Part shown: positions 9,002-17,236 of the stretch, piece after piece
Position numbering within the stretch: position 1 is the first letter of the stretch
Layout of the letters: every line of letters begins with the position of its first letter
DNA from: Pectobacterium parmentieri
GTDB taxonomy: Bacteria > Pseudomonadota > Gammaproteobacteria > Enterobacterales > Enterobacteriaceae
Length of the DNA: 64,000 nt
Direction of reading: 5' to 3'
Assembly (NCBI RefSeq): GCF_001742145.1
Contig: NZ_CP015749.1
Location: 62,001-126,000, forward strand
Made by a program: the position numbers and the translations under genes
The notes under the pieces: model-generated
Told to the model about the DNA's origin: nothing
The model's database searches: none
What the model saw: only the letters and a program-made list of their open reading frames with translations

Positions 9002-10093
9002 ATGGCGAGTCTGGAACTGAAAAACGTCCACAAAAATTATGGTGCGGTGAACATCATCAAAGGCGTGGACTTAACGATTCATGACGGCGAGTTCATGGTC
9101 TTTGTCGGCCCGTCGGGCTGTGGAAAATCCACGCTGCTGCGCATGATTGCCGGGCTGGAAGAGATCAGCAGCGGCGAGTTGCTGATCGACAACCGCAAGG
9201 TGAACGATCTCACGCCAGCCGAGCGCAAGATTGCGATGGTATTCCAGTCTTACGCGCTCTATCCGCACCTTTCGGTGCGCAAGAACCTCGCGTTCGGGCT
9301 GGAGAATTTGCACTTCCCCAAAGACGAAATCATCCGTCGTATTGATGAAGCGGCCCGTATGCTGGGGCTGGAACCCTATCTGGATCGCCGACCGCGTGCG
9401 CTGTCGGGTGGACAGCAGCAGCGCGTGGCCATTGGCCGTGCGATTGTGCGTGAACCTGACCTGTTCCTGTTTGACGAACCGCTCTCCAATCTCGATGCCA
9501 AGCTGCGCGTGCAGACGCGTGGCGAGCTGTCTCGCCTGCATCAGAAACTGCGCACCACCATGATTTACGTGACTCACGATCAGGTGGAAGCGATGACAAT
9601 GGCGCAGCGCATTGTGGTGCTGAATGCGGGTCGGATCGAGCAGGTTGGCACGCCGCTGGAGCTGTTCAATCGGCCGAAAAATAAGTTTGTCGCGGGCTTC
9701 ATCGGCTCACCGCGCATGAATATGTTCCCGGCGCAGATCGTCGCCACCGGTGCCGACGGCGTCGAGGTGCAGTGTCCTTCCGGCAATCGTCTGGTGCTGC
9801 CGTTTATCGGCACCGTCGGGCAGAACGTCACGCTCGGGATTCGTCCTTCACACTGTGAGCTGGTGGAGGAGGGGGAGGGGATCGCGCTGTGCGTCGATCG
9901 CTGCGAGATGATGGGGCATGAAACCTTTATCTACGGGCGAATGGGCGGTATTGACGATGAGATGATCGTCCATCTGGCGCAGCACCGCGAGTTCGCTGCG
10001 GGTGAGTCGGTGTTCGTGCGCTTCCCGCCGACGTATTGCCATCTGTTCGACGGCAAAACGGATGACACATTGCCGCGTGGTAGCGAGCATTAA
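9002..10093 (+). CDS. Sugar ABC transporter ATPase (MalK/UgpC/MsmX type)
   Basis: The nucleotide-binding subunit of the importer, about 363 residues. It shows Walker [11 protein letters not shown]-loop [11 protein letters not shown], signature [14 protein letters not shown], Walker [13 protein letters not shown] and the H-loop [11 protein letters not shown]-terminal OB-like (TOBE) region follows from about residue 235, as in MalK. I used the ATG at 9002, which follows the GH105 stop by two bases. It should energise the two permeases downstream and take substrate from the divergently encoded binding protein. Confidence 0.92.
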   Translation: MASLELKNVHKNYGAVNIIKGVDLTIHDGEFMVFVGPSGCGKSTLLRMIAGLEEISSGELLIDNRKVNDLTPAERKIAMVFQSYALYPHLSVRKNLAFGLENLHFPKDEIIRRIDEAARMLGLEPYLDRRPRALSGGQQQRVAIGRAIVREPDLFLFDEPLSNLDAKLRVQTRGELSRLHQKLRTTMIYVTHDQVEAMTMAQRIVVLNAGRIEQVGTPLELFNRPKNKFVAGFIGSPRMNMFPAQIVATGADGVEVQCPSGNRLVLPFIGTVGQNVTLGIRPSHCELVEEGEGIALCVDRCEMMGHETFIYGRMGGIDDEMIVHLAQHREFAAGESVFVRFPPTYCHLFDGKTDDTLPRGSEH

Positions 10094-10116
10094 TTATCGC
10101 GACGGGAGAGGACGAC

Positions 10117-11115
10117 ATGAAAAAGATTGCCTTACTGCCCGCAGGATCGCTGATCGATAAGCTGGTGACGCCAGTAGAGAAAGCGGTGAATCTGCTACAA
10201 AAATTCGGTGGCCGCAAAGTGATGCCGTGGTTTTTTATCGCGCCTAACATGCTGCTGTTCGCCGTTTTTGTCTTTATTCCGATTCTGCTGGCGGTGTGCT
10301 ACGCCTTTACCGGTGGCACCAATATTCTGCTGTGGGAACGTCCTTACGTCGGCGTGGATAACTTCTCCACGCTGCTGAGCTGCGGCAATTACGCCGAGCC
10401 ATCGAGCTGTGAACAGGATCTGTTCTGGACTGGCGTCTACAACACCGTGTCGTTCACCTTTTTCAACGTGCTCTGCACGCTGCTGGTGGCGCTGGTGACG
10501 GCACTGATCCTTAACCGCAAGATTATCGCGCGGGGGTTTTTCCGTGCGATGTTCTTCTATCCGGTGCTGCTGTCGCCGGTGGTGGTTGGCCTGATCTGGC
10601 AGTGGTTCCTTAACCGTAACGGCCTGCTGAATCTGGTGCTGTCGTCGCTGGGCGGGCAGCCGATTACCTTCCTGCTCGACCCGACGCTGTCGCGTTTCTG
10701 GGTGGTGTTTGTCTCCGTCTGGTTTCACGTCGGGTTTTATACTCTGATCCTGCTGGCGGGATTGCAGGCGATCCCGCGTGATATCTATGAAGCGGCGGCG
10801 GTGGACGGTACCTCGCGTTGGCGTGGTTTTTATCGGCTGACGTTACCGCTGCTGGCACCGAACATTCTGGTGGTGGTGATTCTGCTGACCATCAACAGCG
10901 TGCAGATCTTCGATGAAGCCTGGGTGTTAACCAACGGTGGCGGCCCCGGCACGGCCAACAGCTTTATTGTGCAGTACATCTACCAGACCGCCTTCTCGTC
11001 AAATGCATCGCTCTACGGGCTGGCCTCGGCAGCCTCGGTGCTGATGGGCGTAGTGCTGATGATCCTGACGGCGTTGCAGTTCCTGCTGACGCGTCGGCTG
11101 GAAGGGAAAAAATAA
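10117..11115 (+). CDS. Sugar ABC transporter permease, MalF type
   Basis: A 332-residue inner-membrane permease with about six transmembrane segments starting at residue 38. The coupling-helix EAA motif reads EAAAVDGTSRWRGFYRLTLPLLAPN near residue 226. A ribosome site (GGGAGAGG) precedes the ATG. It forms the transmembrane channel with the next gene product. Confidence 0.9.
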   Translation: MKKIALLPAGSLIDKLVTPVEKAVNLLQKFGGRKVMPWFFIAPNMLLFAVFVFIPILLAVCYAFTGGTNILLWERPYVGVDNFSTLLSCGNYAEPSSCEQDLFWTGVYNTVSFTFFNVLCTLLVALVTALILNRKIIARGFFRAMFFYPVLLSPVVVGLIWQWFLNRNGLLNLVLSSLGGQPITFLLDPTLSRFWVVFVSVWFHVGFYTLILLAGLQAIPRDIYEAAAVDGTSRWRGFYRLTLPLLAPNILVVVILLTINSVQIFDEAWVLTNGGGPGTANSFIVQYIYQTAFSSNASLYGLASAASVLMGVVLMILTALQFLLTRRLEGKK

Positions 11116-11123
11116 CGGGAGCC

Positions 11124-12176
11124 ATGATGAAAATAATCGCCTTTCTCACCCGCACCCGTCATCCAGGGCGCATCCATATGACGGATATCATGAGCTGGGT
11201 CTGGCTGGTGGTCGGCACGCTGCTGGTGATGATTCCGGTCATGTGGGCAGCCATGTCGTCGTTCAAAACGCCCGCAGAGATTAACCGCTTTCCGCCGAGT
11301 TTTCTGCCGCAGGCGGCGGATACCATCATGCTGCCGGAGTACCCCAAACCATTGGAACTGTGGCAGGTTAAACAGGAAGACGGTGAAGCGAAAACCATGG
11401 CGCTGGTCCGGCGTATTGGGCTGATCGCCCAACTGGTGAACCCAGATGCGCCGAGTGAGGTGGTGCGTGTGTCGACCAAAGATCTGGTGCCGATGAAGGC
11501 GTTGCATCTGGAAACGGAAAACTACACGACGCCGATCACGAAGTTCCACTTTGCCACCTACCTGAAGAACACCGTATTCGTGACGGTGATGGCGACGCTG
11601 CTGACCCTGTTGCTCAGTTCGATGGCGGCGTTCGCGCTGTCAAAATACGAGTTTCGCGGTCGTGGTACGGTGCTGACGCTGTTCCTCTCGACCATGATGA
11701 TCCCGCTGTCGGTGGTGATGGTTCCAACGTTTCTGGTGGTGATCGGCCTGAACATGGGCGATAACCTATGGGGCGTGATTATCCCTACAGTCGCGACGCC
11801 GACCGGCGTATTCCTATTACGGCAATATATGCTGACGATCCCCGATGAGCTGATCGAGGCGGCGCGGATCGATGCCGCCAGCGAGTTCCGTATTTACTGG
11901 AAGATCATCCTGCCGCTGACCGCACCCGCGCTGGCGGTACTGGCGATCTTCTCGGTGATCTGGCGCTGGAACGACTTCCTCTGGCCGCTGATCGTCCTCT
12001 CCAGTCAGGACAATTTTACGCTGCAAATAGGTTTGAATGCGTTTCAGGGGCAGTTCTCGGTGCAGTGGCACTATATACTGGCGATGACGATGCTCTCGCT
12101 TCTGCCGGTGACGGCAGTGTTCGTCTTCCTGCAAAAATACATCACGACGGGGATTGCCAACACGGGGATGAAATAA
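11124..12176 (+). CDS. Sugar ABC transporter permease, MalG type, with enlarged periplasmic loop
   Basis: A 350-residue permease with the EAA motif EAARIDAASEFRIYWKIILPLTAPA near residue 247 and the C-terminal segments typical of MalG partners. Between the first (about residues 22-44) and second (about 148-168) membrane segments lies roughly 100 residues of soluble sequence, far longer than in MalG. This probably forms an extra periplasmic domain, seen in a subset of carbohydrate permeases. A second ATG three bases downstream (11127) is an equally good start. The stop TAA overlaps the regulator ATG (TAATG). Confidence 0.88.
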   Translation: MMKIIAFLTRTRHPGRIHMTDIMSWVWLVVGTLLVMIPVMWAAMSSFKTPAEINRFPPSFLPQAADTIMLPEYPKPLELWQVKQEDGEAKTMALVRRIGLIAQLVNPDAPSEVVRVSTKDLVPMKALHLETENYTTPITKFHFATYLKNTVFVTVMATLLTLLLSSMAAFALSKYEFRGRGTVLTLFLSTMMIPLSVVMVPTFLVVIGLNMGDNLWGVIIPTVATPTGVFLLRQYMLTIPDELIEAARIDAASEFRIYWKIILPLTAPALAVLAIFSVIWRWNDFLWPLIVLSSQDNFTLQIGLNAFQGQFSVQWHYILAMTMLSLLPVTAVFVFLQKYITTGIANTGMK

Positions 12177-13225
12177 TGGCGACACTCAAGGATATTGCCG
12201 ACCGCGCGGGGGTTTCCATCAGCACGGTTTCCCGCGCGCTGAACGGGACGGCACCGATCAGCGCTAAAGTCAGGCAGCACATCATGGCGATCGCCACCGA
12301 GCAGGGTTATCCGCTGCATAAAGTGGGTAAAGCGACCGTCACGCAGACGGAACCGCTGCGCCATATTTTGCTGGCGACGCCGCGCAACCTGATGCTGGAA
12401 AGTGAGTACAATTTGGTGTCGCTGACGCTGATTAATGCTCTGAAAACGCTGTGTTTACAACGCAATATCCAACTGCGTCCATTTCTGGGGGAACACGACA
12501 CCATTAACGAACAGCAACTGCTGCGTGAACTTCAGGGAGGAAAAGAGAGCGGTATTCTCATCGTGAATGACGATCACCCAACGTTGCTGAACGCCGTGGC
12601 GGAAAGTGGTATTCCGGCGGTGCTGATTAACGGTGAGGATCCCTCGATGCGTCTGAGTAGCGTCACGCCAGCCAACCATTATGCAGCGGCAGCCGCGGTG
12701 CGTTACCTGATCGATCAGGGTCATACGCGGATCCTACATCTGACCTGGACGTCGCGCATGACGATTAAACAGCGCGAGCGTGGCTATCGTGATGCGCTTG
12801 CTCAGGCGGGGATTGCGGTGGATGACGATCTGATTCTGTCGCTGCCGGATTTCCACCCGCGCACGGCCCGCGATGCGCTATTGCGCTGGCTGACAGCGAA
12901 TCCCGATAGATTAGGTGTCACCGCGATTTTCTGCGCGGCGGACAATCAGGCCATCGGCGTGATCGACGCGCTGTATCAGCACGGACTGCGGGTGCCAGAT
13001 GATATGTCGGTGATGGGCATGGACGACATTCTGCCATTCGACATGCTGCCGGTTTCGCTCACCACGGTACACCTGCCGTTTGAGACGATTGCCCGTGCTG
13101 CGCTACAGTTGCTGGCGCAGCAAATGACGCCCTCACAGGCGCTCGGTATTGCCCAGCGCACCGAACTGGCGGGGAAGGTGGTCGTCAGAGAATCGGTACG
13201 GCGCATTGAGAGTAATACAGATTGA
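12176..13225 (+). CDS. LacI-family transcriptional regulator
   Basis: A 349-residue regulator with the LacI helix-turn-helix TLKDIADRAGVSISTVSRALNG at residues 3-24, the hinge, and a periplasmic-binding-protein-like sensor domain. Start codon and permease stop overlap (TAATG), so it is co-translated with the transporter. It most likely binds the two TTAATGCAAATTTGCATT palindromes at 5081 and 5277 and releases them when a sugar ligand is present. A degenerate copy of the last 100 bases of this gene lies at 15802-15883. Confidence 0.9.
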   Translation: MATLKDIADRAGVSISTVSRALNGTAPISAKVRQHIMAIATEQGYPLHKVGKATVTQTEPLRHILLATPRNLMLESEYNLVSLTLINALKTLCLQRNIQLRPFLGEHDTINEQQLLRELQGGKESGILIVNDDHPTLLNAVAESGIPAVLINGEDPSMRLSSVTPANHYAAAAAVRYLIDQGHTRILHLTWTSRMTIKQRERGYRDALAQAGIAVDDDLILSLPDFHPRTARDALLRWLTANPDRLGVTAIFCAADNQAIGVIDALYQHGLRVPDDMSVMGMDDILPFDMLPVSLTTVHLPFETIARAALQLLAQQMTPSQALGIAQRTELAGKVVVRESVRRIESNTD

Positions 13226-13266
13226 GCTTACGGGCAGCAGAGCTGTCCGACTGTGGGATAACCCTT

Positions 13267-14685
13267 TCACGATAACCCGATGGCCGCTGCCAGTTGATGT
13301 ACCAATACCTTTGCCATCGCGGGTTCGGCCACATTCGTGAATCCCATAAGGAGCCCGCCGTGTGATGGCCCACACATTCGCCAGTCATTCAGTGCCTGAA
13401 TGGCAAGACCATGAGATTGAGCCGCCGCTGCCAGAGACTGGTCGTCACCACGGGTTGCCAGCGTAGCTAACACATGAATGCCGCCCGCCTGCGGTTGGAC
13501 GGTTAGGTGTGAACCTAATGTCTGTAAAAGCTCGTCGACCAGATAGCTGCGACGCATGGCATACAGTGAACGCATCTTGCGCAAATGGCGGGCAAAGTGA
13601 CCTTGTTCCATGAAATCCGCCACCGTGGCCTGGGGCAAGATCGAACCAGAGTAGCCAAAGTGATTTGTCGTCTCCTTGAAGCGCTCGATCTGCGGTTCAG
13701 GGACCACCAGATAGGCTAAGCGTAGGCCGGGAAACAGGACTTTGCTGAAGGTGCCGGTGTAGAGTACGCGCCCGTCGCGATCCAGGCTTTTCAGCGCCGG
13801 TAATGGTCGACCGTGGTAACGGAACTCGCTGTCGTAGTCGTCCTCAATGATCCAGGATCGGCGGTGGCTGGCCCATTCCAACAACTGTAGTCGTCGGGGC
13901 AGAGACAACGCTACCCCCATTGGGCTTTGGTGCGTGGGAGTCACCACGGCAAAACGTGCCTCTGCGGCTCGCTGTTGACCCATGTCCACATTCAGACCTT
14001 CCTCATCCACCGGAACGGGTGCCAGATGCATACCTGCTCGCTCTAAGAACTGGCGAGCGAAGAGATAGCCGGGATCTTCGAACCATCCAATATCGCCGGG
14101 TTGTAATAACGTGCGGCACACCAGTTCCAGTGCTCCCCGGTAGCCTGCGGTGATGAACACCTGCTCGTATGTGCAAGTGATACCGCGCGAGATCCCCAGA
14201 TAGGTCGCGATGGCTCGACGAAGCGGTTCATAGCCCGCCGGATCGGGATAGATCATGGCTGCCGTATCCAGCGTGCGTAAATTTTTCCCGGCAAGGCGTG
14301 CCCAGGTCTTGCGGGGAAAGGCATCCAGTGCAGGTAAGCCGAGTTGGAAAGGTTGTACTTGAGCGGCCTCGGTTTGCGGACGCGAGGGTATTTGAGAACG
14401 GGAGGGGGTGATATATCCCGACTCGGTCAGCTTTTCCAACTGGGGGGAGACGATGGTACCCGCTGGGCCACGTGTCAGGAAATAGCCTTCACCGGCTAGC
14501 ATCTGATAAGCCATTTCGACCGTGCCTCGTGCCAGATTCAGTTCACTGGCAAGGCTGCGCACGGACGGTACGCGATCGCCTGGATGAAGTTTTCCGGCGG
14601 TAATGGCGTCGCGGTAGCGTCGATACAACTGTAAATAGAGCGGCGCATCGTGTTCCCTGCTTGGCTTCAGATGCTGCATGTCCAT
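13267..14685 (-). CDS. MocR-type GntR/aminotransferase regulator
   Basis: A 472-residue PLP-dependent regulator. The N-terminal GntR winged helix (residues about 13-80, PSVRSLASELNLARGTVEMAYQML) is fused to a fold-type I aminotransferase domain with the PLP-lysine motif TGTFSKVLFPGLRLAY and the aspartate motif IIEDDYDSEFRYHG. PdxR-like proteins of this class control vitamin B6 or small-molecule genes. It is divergent from the acetyltransferase gene at 14777, which is its probable target. An in-frame ATG at 14679 is an alternative start. Confidence 0.9.
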   Translation of the reverse strand: MDMQHLKPSREHDAPLYLQLYRRYRDAITAGKLHPGDRVPSVRSLASELNLARGTVEMAYQMLAGEGYFLTRGPAGTIVSPQLEKLTESGYITPSRSQIPSRPQTEAAQVQPFQLGLPALDAFPRKTWARLAGKNLRTLDTAAMIYPDPAGYEPLRRAIATYLGISRGITCTYEQVFITAGYRGALELVCRTLLQPGDIGWFEDPGYLFARQFLERAGMHLAPVPVDEEGLNVDMGQQRAAEARFAVVTPTHQSPMGVALSLPRRLQLLEWASHRRSWIIEDDYDSEFRYHGRPLPALKSLDRDGRVLYTGTFSKVLFPGLRLAYLVVPEPQIERFKETTNHFGYSGSILPQATVADFMEQGHFARHLRKMRSLYAMRRSYLVDELLQTLGSHLTVQPQAGGIHVLATLATRGDDQSLAAAAQSHGLAIQALNDWRMCGPSHGGLLMGFTNVAEPAMAKVLVHQLAAAIGLS

Positions 14686-14776
14686 ACGTTATGTCCTATT
14701 CATTTACTCAATTCTTGCACCTTCATTATGGGGCATAATTTTCCTAACATACTGGCTTCATTACAAGGAGATTGAC

Positions 14777-15208
14777 ATGGGTACCTTTCGATTGAGCCTC
14801 ATTGACAGCGATCGGGACTATCTGGCTTGCTTCGATGTTATGCGGGAGCTGCGACCTCATCTTCCTGATGCTGCCGGATTCACTGCGCAGGCCCGTCGCC
14901 AAGCTGGGCAAGGCTATCATCTGCTGGCGGCATGGCAGGGCGATCGCGTCATGGGGTTGGCGGGTTACCGCATTCAGGAAAACCTGTTGTATGGTCGATT
15001 CCTCTATGTTGATGACCTTGTGGTTGCCGTTGCTGTCCGCGATAAGGGGCTCGGTGGCCTGCTGATCGAGGCAATGCGCGAGGAAGCGCAGCGGCAAGAC
15101 TGTGCTCATCTGGTGCTCGATACAGCCTTGGGCAATGCACTGGCGCAACGCTTCTATTTTCGTCAGGGCTTGCTCTCCAAAGGGTTGCATTTCAGCTTAG
15201 CGCTATAG
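14777..15208 (+). CDS. GNAT-family N-acetyltransferase
   Basis: A 143-residue single-domain acetyltransferase. The acetyl-CoA loop motif reads VRDKGLGGLLIEAM near residues 83-96, followed by the usual ALGNALAQRFYFRQG C-terminal part. The start at 14777 has AAGGAG seven bases upstream; longer frames run into the divergent promoter. Divergent pairing with a MocR regulator, with an AhpD-like gene following, suggests a small stress or detoxification unit. The acceptor is unknown. Confidence 0.85.
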   Translation: MGTFRLSLIDSDRDYLACFDVMRELRPHLPDAAGFTAQARRQAGQGYHLLAAWQGDRVMGLAGYRIQENLLYGRFLYVDDLVVAVAVRDKGLGGLLIEAMREEAQRQDCAHLVLDTALGNALAQRFYFRQGLLSKGLHFSLAL

Positions 15209-15348
15209 GTGTGAAGAGCCATGAAACAACGATGTTGTGGTCACTCCGGATGGCAAGGTCGTGCAACTCCGACGGTTGAACCATTGGCTCAGACGCTCTA
15301 TGTACTGATTTTTTTCTCGTCCTTTCATTTCTTAATTGGAGACCTTCT

Positions 15349-15780
15349 ATGAGTACGCTTCGCTTGCCCTACCAAACTCTCTCGCCAGAAGCCTATCAAG
15401 GGCTCGGCATGACCAAGAAAGCCCTGAACAAGAGCAGCCTTGGAAAACAGTTGATCGAATTGGTCTATTTGCGTGTGTCGCAAATTAATGGCTGCGCTTT
15501 CTGCCTGGAGATGCATGCGTCGGCTCTGCGTGCTGATGGTGTGCCGGATACGAAGCTGGACAGCCTGGCTGGTTGGCGTGTGAGCGCGCAGTTCAATGAA
15601 CGCGAGCGTGTGGCGCTAGCCTGGACTGAATCGCTTGTGGACGTGGCTCACAGCCACGCGCCTGATGAAGATTTTGAGCCGCTGAAGGTACATTTCAGCG
15701 ATGCAGAGATCGCCGATCTGAGCTTTGCCGTCGCGCTGATGAGTGCTTTTAATCGCTTGGCGATCGGTATGCGCCAATAA
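15349..15780 (+). CDS. Carboxymuconolactone decarboxylase/AhpD-like protein
   Basis: A 143-residue all-helical protein with the redox motif CAFCLEMHASALR near residues 49-61. This is the CxxC plus histidine arrangement of AhpD-like alkylhydroperoxidases rather than true decarboxylases. It has a good ribosome site (TGGAGA) and follows the GNAT gene by 140 bp on the same strand. A role in peroxide or electrophile reduction is likely. Confidence 0.85.
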   Translation: MSTLRLPYQTLSPEAYQGLGMTKKALNKSSLGKQLIELVYLRVSQINGCAFCLEMHASALRADGVPDTKLDSLAGWRVSAQFNERERVALAWTESLVDVAHSHAPDEDFEPLKVHFSDAEIADLSFAVALMSAFNRLAIGMRQ

Positions 15781-15801
15781 GGTATGGCGCCTGCTTTGCA
15801 G

Positions 15802-15883
15802 GCGCAGCAAATGACGTCATCACTGTATTGCCCAATGCACCGAACTGGCGGTGGTCAAAGAATCAGTACAGAGACTGAAATAG
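15802..15883 (+). pseudogene. Decayed duplicate of the lacI 3' end
   Basis: GCGCAGCAAATGACG here is identical to bases in the 3' part of the LacI gene (from about 13120). The match continues after small deletions through ATTGCCCA, GCACCGAACTGGCGG, GTGGTCA and AGAATC to a stop codon. It is a degenerate, out-of-frame copy of roughly the last 100 bases of the regulator. It lies just beyond the MocR/GNAT/AhpD block and probably marks the junction of an insertion or partial duplication. Confidence 0.75.
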
Positions 15884-15891
15884 ACGGGATG

Positions 15892-16482
15892 CTATTTCAG
15901 CGACAGCAGTCGTTCAAGAACCGTGACACGATAGCCGCGGAAATCGATATATCCACCGAACCATTCGCTTTGACTGGGAGAGACGAGTTTCTCGATAAAC
16001 CAGCGATCTCTCATAATTGAAACAAGTTCAATAATGGTCATAGCAATGGCATAAGCAAACCAGAGCGCGGCAACAACCACGCCAAGATAAAGCCACGGCC
16101 AGTTGACCGTTATGGTCTGCTGCACCAATAAAATGACGGCGCAGATCTGAACCAGCAGCTTTCCTATGTAGGCACGTAGGGAAAACGTCCGTATGCTTTC
16201 GGCACTAAAGAAATACGGATTGGTTAATGATGTCCTGGTTTCACGCACTGGGATGCCATGAACATAGACCATCCATTCACTCTTTTCCTTTGGCAAAAAG
16301 GCGATGCCTTTTTCACTCAGACGGTGTAATCGCAGAGAGAGGATGACGGGGTAAGCCAGTTTCATCGCCAGAAGGTAGAAGACCGGGGCGCTTATACCGG
16401 CGACTGCCAGCGCGCCACAGAGGCAAATCGCAAAAAAGATCCTGGTGGTGTAGATAAAAAGAGATGTTGACTGGTAGTTCAT
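15892..16482 (-). CDS. Hypothetical inner-membrane protein
   Basis: About 196 residues with an N-terminal hydrophobic region (about 8-50) and another pair of hydrophobic segments at about 115-155. A soluble middle contains conserved-looking aromatic and charged residues (GIPVRETRTSLTNPYFFSAESIRTFSLRAYIGKL). I do not recognise the family. The start at MNYQSTSLF is chosen because upstream sequence is poorly coding, but the ribosome site is weak. It sits head-to-tail with the acetyltransferase gene at 16550. Confidence 0.6.
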   Translation of the reverse strand: MNYQSTSLFIYTTRIFFAICLCGALAVAGISAPVFYLLAMKLAYPVILSLRLHRLSEKGIAFLPKEKSEWMVYVHGIPVRETRTSLTNPYFFSAESIRTFSLRAYIGKLLVQICAVILLVQQTITVNWPWLYLGVVVAALWFAYAIAMTIIELVSIMRDRWFIEKLVSPSQSEWFGGYIDFRGYRVTVLERLLSLK

Positions 16483-16549
16483 TTTATAAATCCATTTATA
16501 CACGGCGTGTATGCCGCACGCCGTCACTTTACTGCCGAATGTTTGATAA

Positions 16550-17005
16550 TTAAAGCGGCATTCTATATTCGATAATGCCCGGTTTTTCCGCTACCCAATT
16601 ATAAAGTCGCTGGGCTGTTTTATTGGTTTCCTGAGTGTGCCAATACAACCGATCACAGTGTTTTTCCTGTGCCTTTTCTCTCACATATTCAATCAGTTTT
16701 TTGCCAACGCATTTACCGCGAGCGGTGGGGGCAACGAAAAGATCTTCTAAGTAACAATAAGGGTTTACGCCCCAGGTGGAATCGTGAAAAACAAAATGTG
16801 CGAAGCCGATAATGTGTGCTCCTTCCCGTGCTATGGCACAGTGAACGGGAATCTCTGCTTTAAAAAAGCGATCCCAAGTTGTTTTAGTGACGTCATCGGT
16901 AAGCTGGACGTTATAGAACGCCTGATAACTTTCCCAATAGGGTAGCCATTGATCGTAATCTTCTGGCTCGGCTGAATTAATCATAATTTCTCGATCTAAA
17001 TTCAT
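16550..17005 (-). CDS. GNAT-family N-acetyltransferase
   Basis: About 151 residues with a complete GNAT fold. The acetyl-CoA motif is APTARGKCVGKKLIEYVREKA, followed by CDRLYWHTQETNKTAQRLYN, which is typical of acetyltransferases acting on small amines or amino acids. Several ATGs compete (17020, 17005, 16984); I chose MNLDREI at 17005 because the domain begins there, but the exact start is uncertain. The sequence upstream in the same frame encodes a hydrophobic stretch unlikely to belong to the protein. Confidence 0.8.
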   Translation of the reverse strand: MNLDREIMINSAEPEDYDQWLPYWESYQAFYNVQLTDDVTKTTWDRFFKAEIPVHCAIAREGAHIIGFAHFVFHDSTWGVNPYCYLEDLFVAPTARGKCVGKKLIEYVREKAQEKHCDRLYWHTQETNKTAQRLYNWVAEKPGIIEYRMPL

Positions 17006-17236
17006 TATTTTTACTCTCATATTGTCGCGATATTTTGTTGTTACGGATGGGTGCTGAAAATCAGGCTGATTTTTATAGCAATAAGATAGGAATAAGATAG
17101 CAATGAAATAGACGGATATACCCAGCCACTTATTGAGAGAGATGCAGACCAATTAGAAGGAGATGAAGACGGTGTTAAAGGGGCGTCTGCATCGACGCCC
17201 CTGAAAATTACCTAATATTATTGACGGTTCCGCACG

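Noticed and set aside
15784..16020. A 78-codon plus-strand frame after the AhpD-like gene
   Set aside because: Its first part is the decayed lacI 3' end in a different frame and the rest is antisense to the membrane-protein gene.
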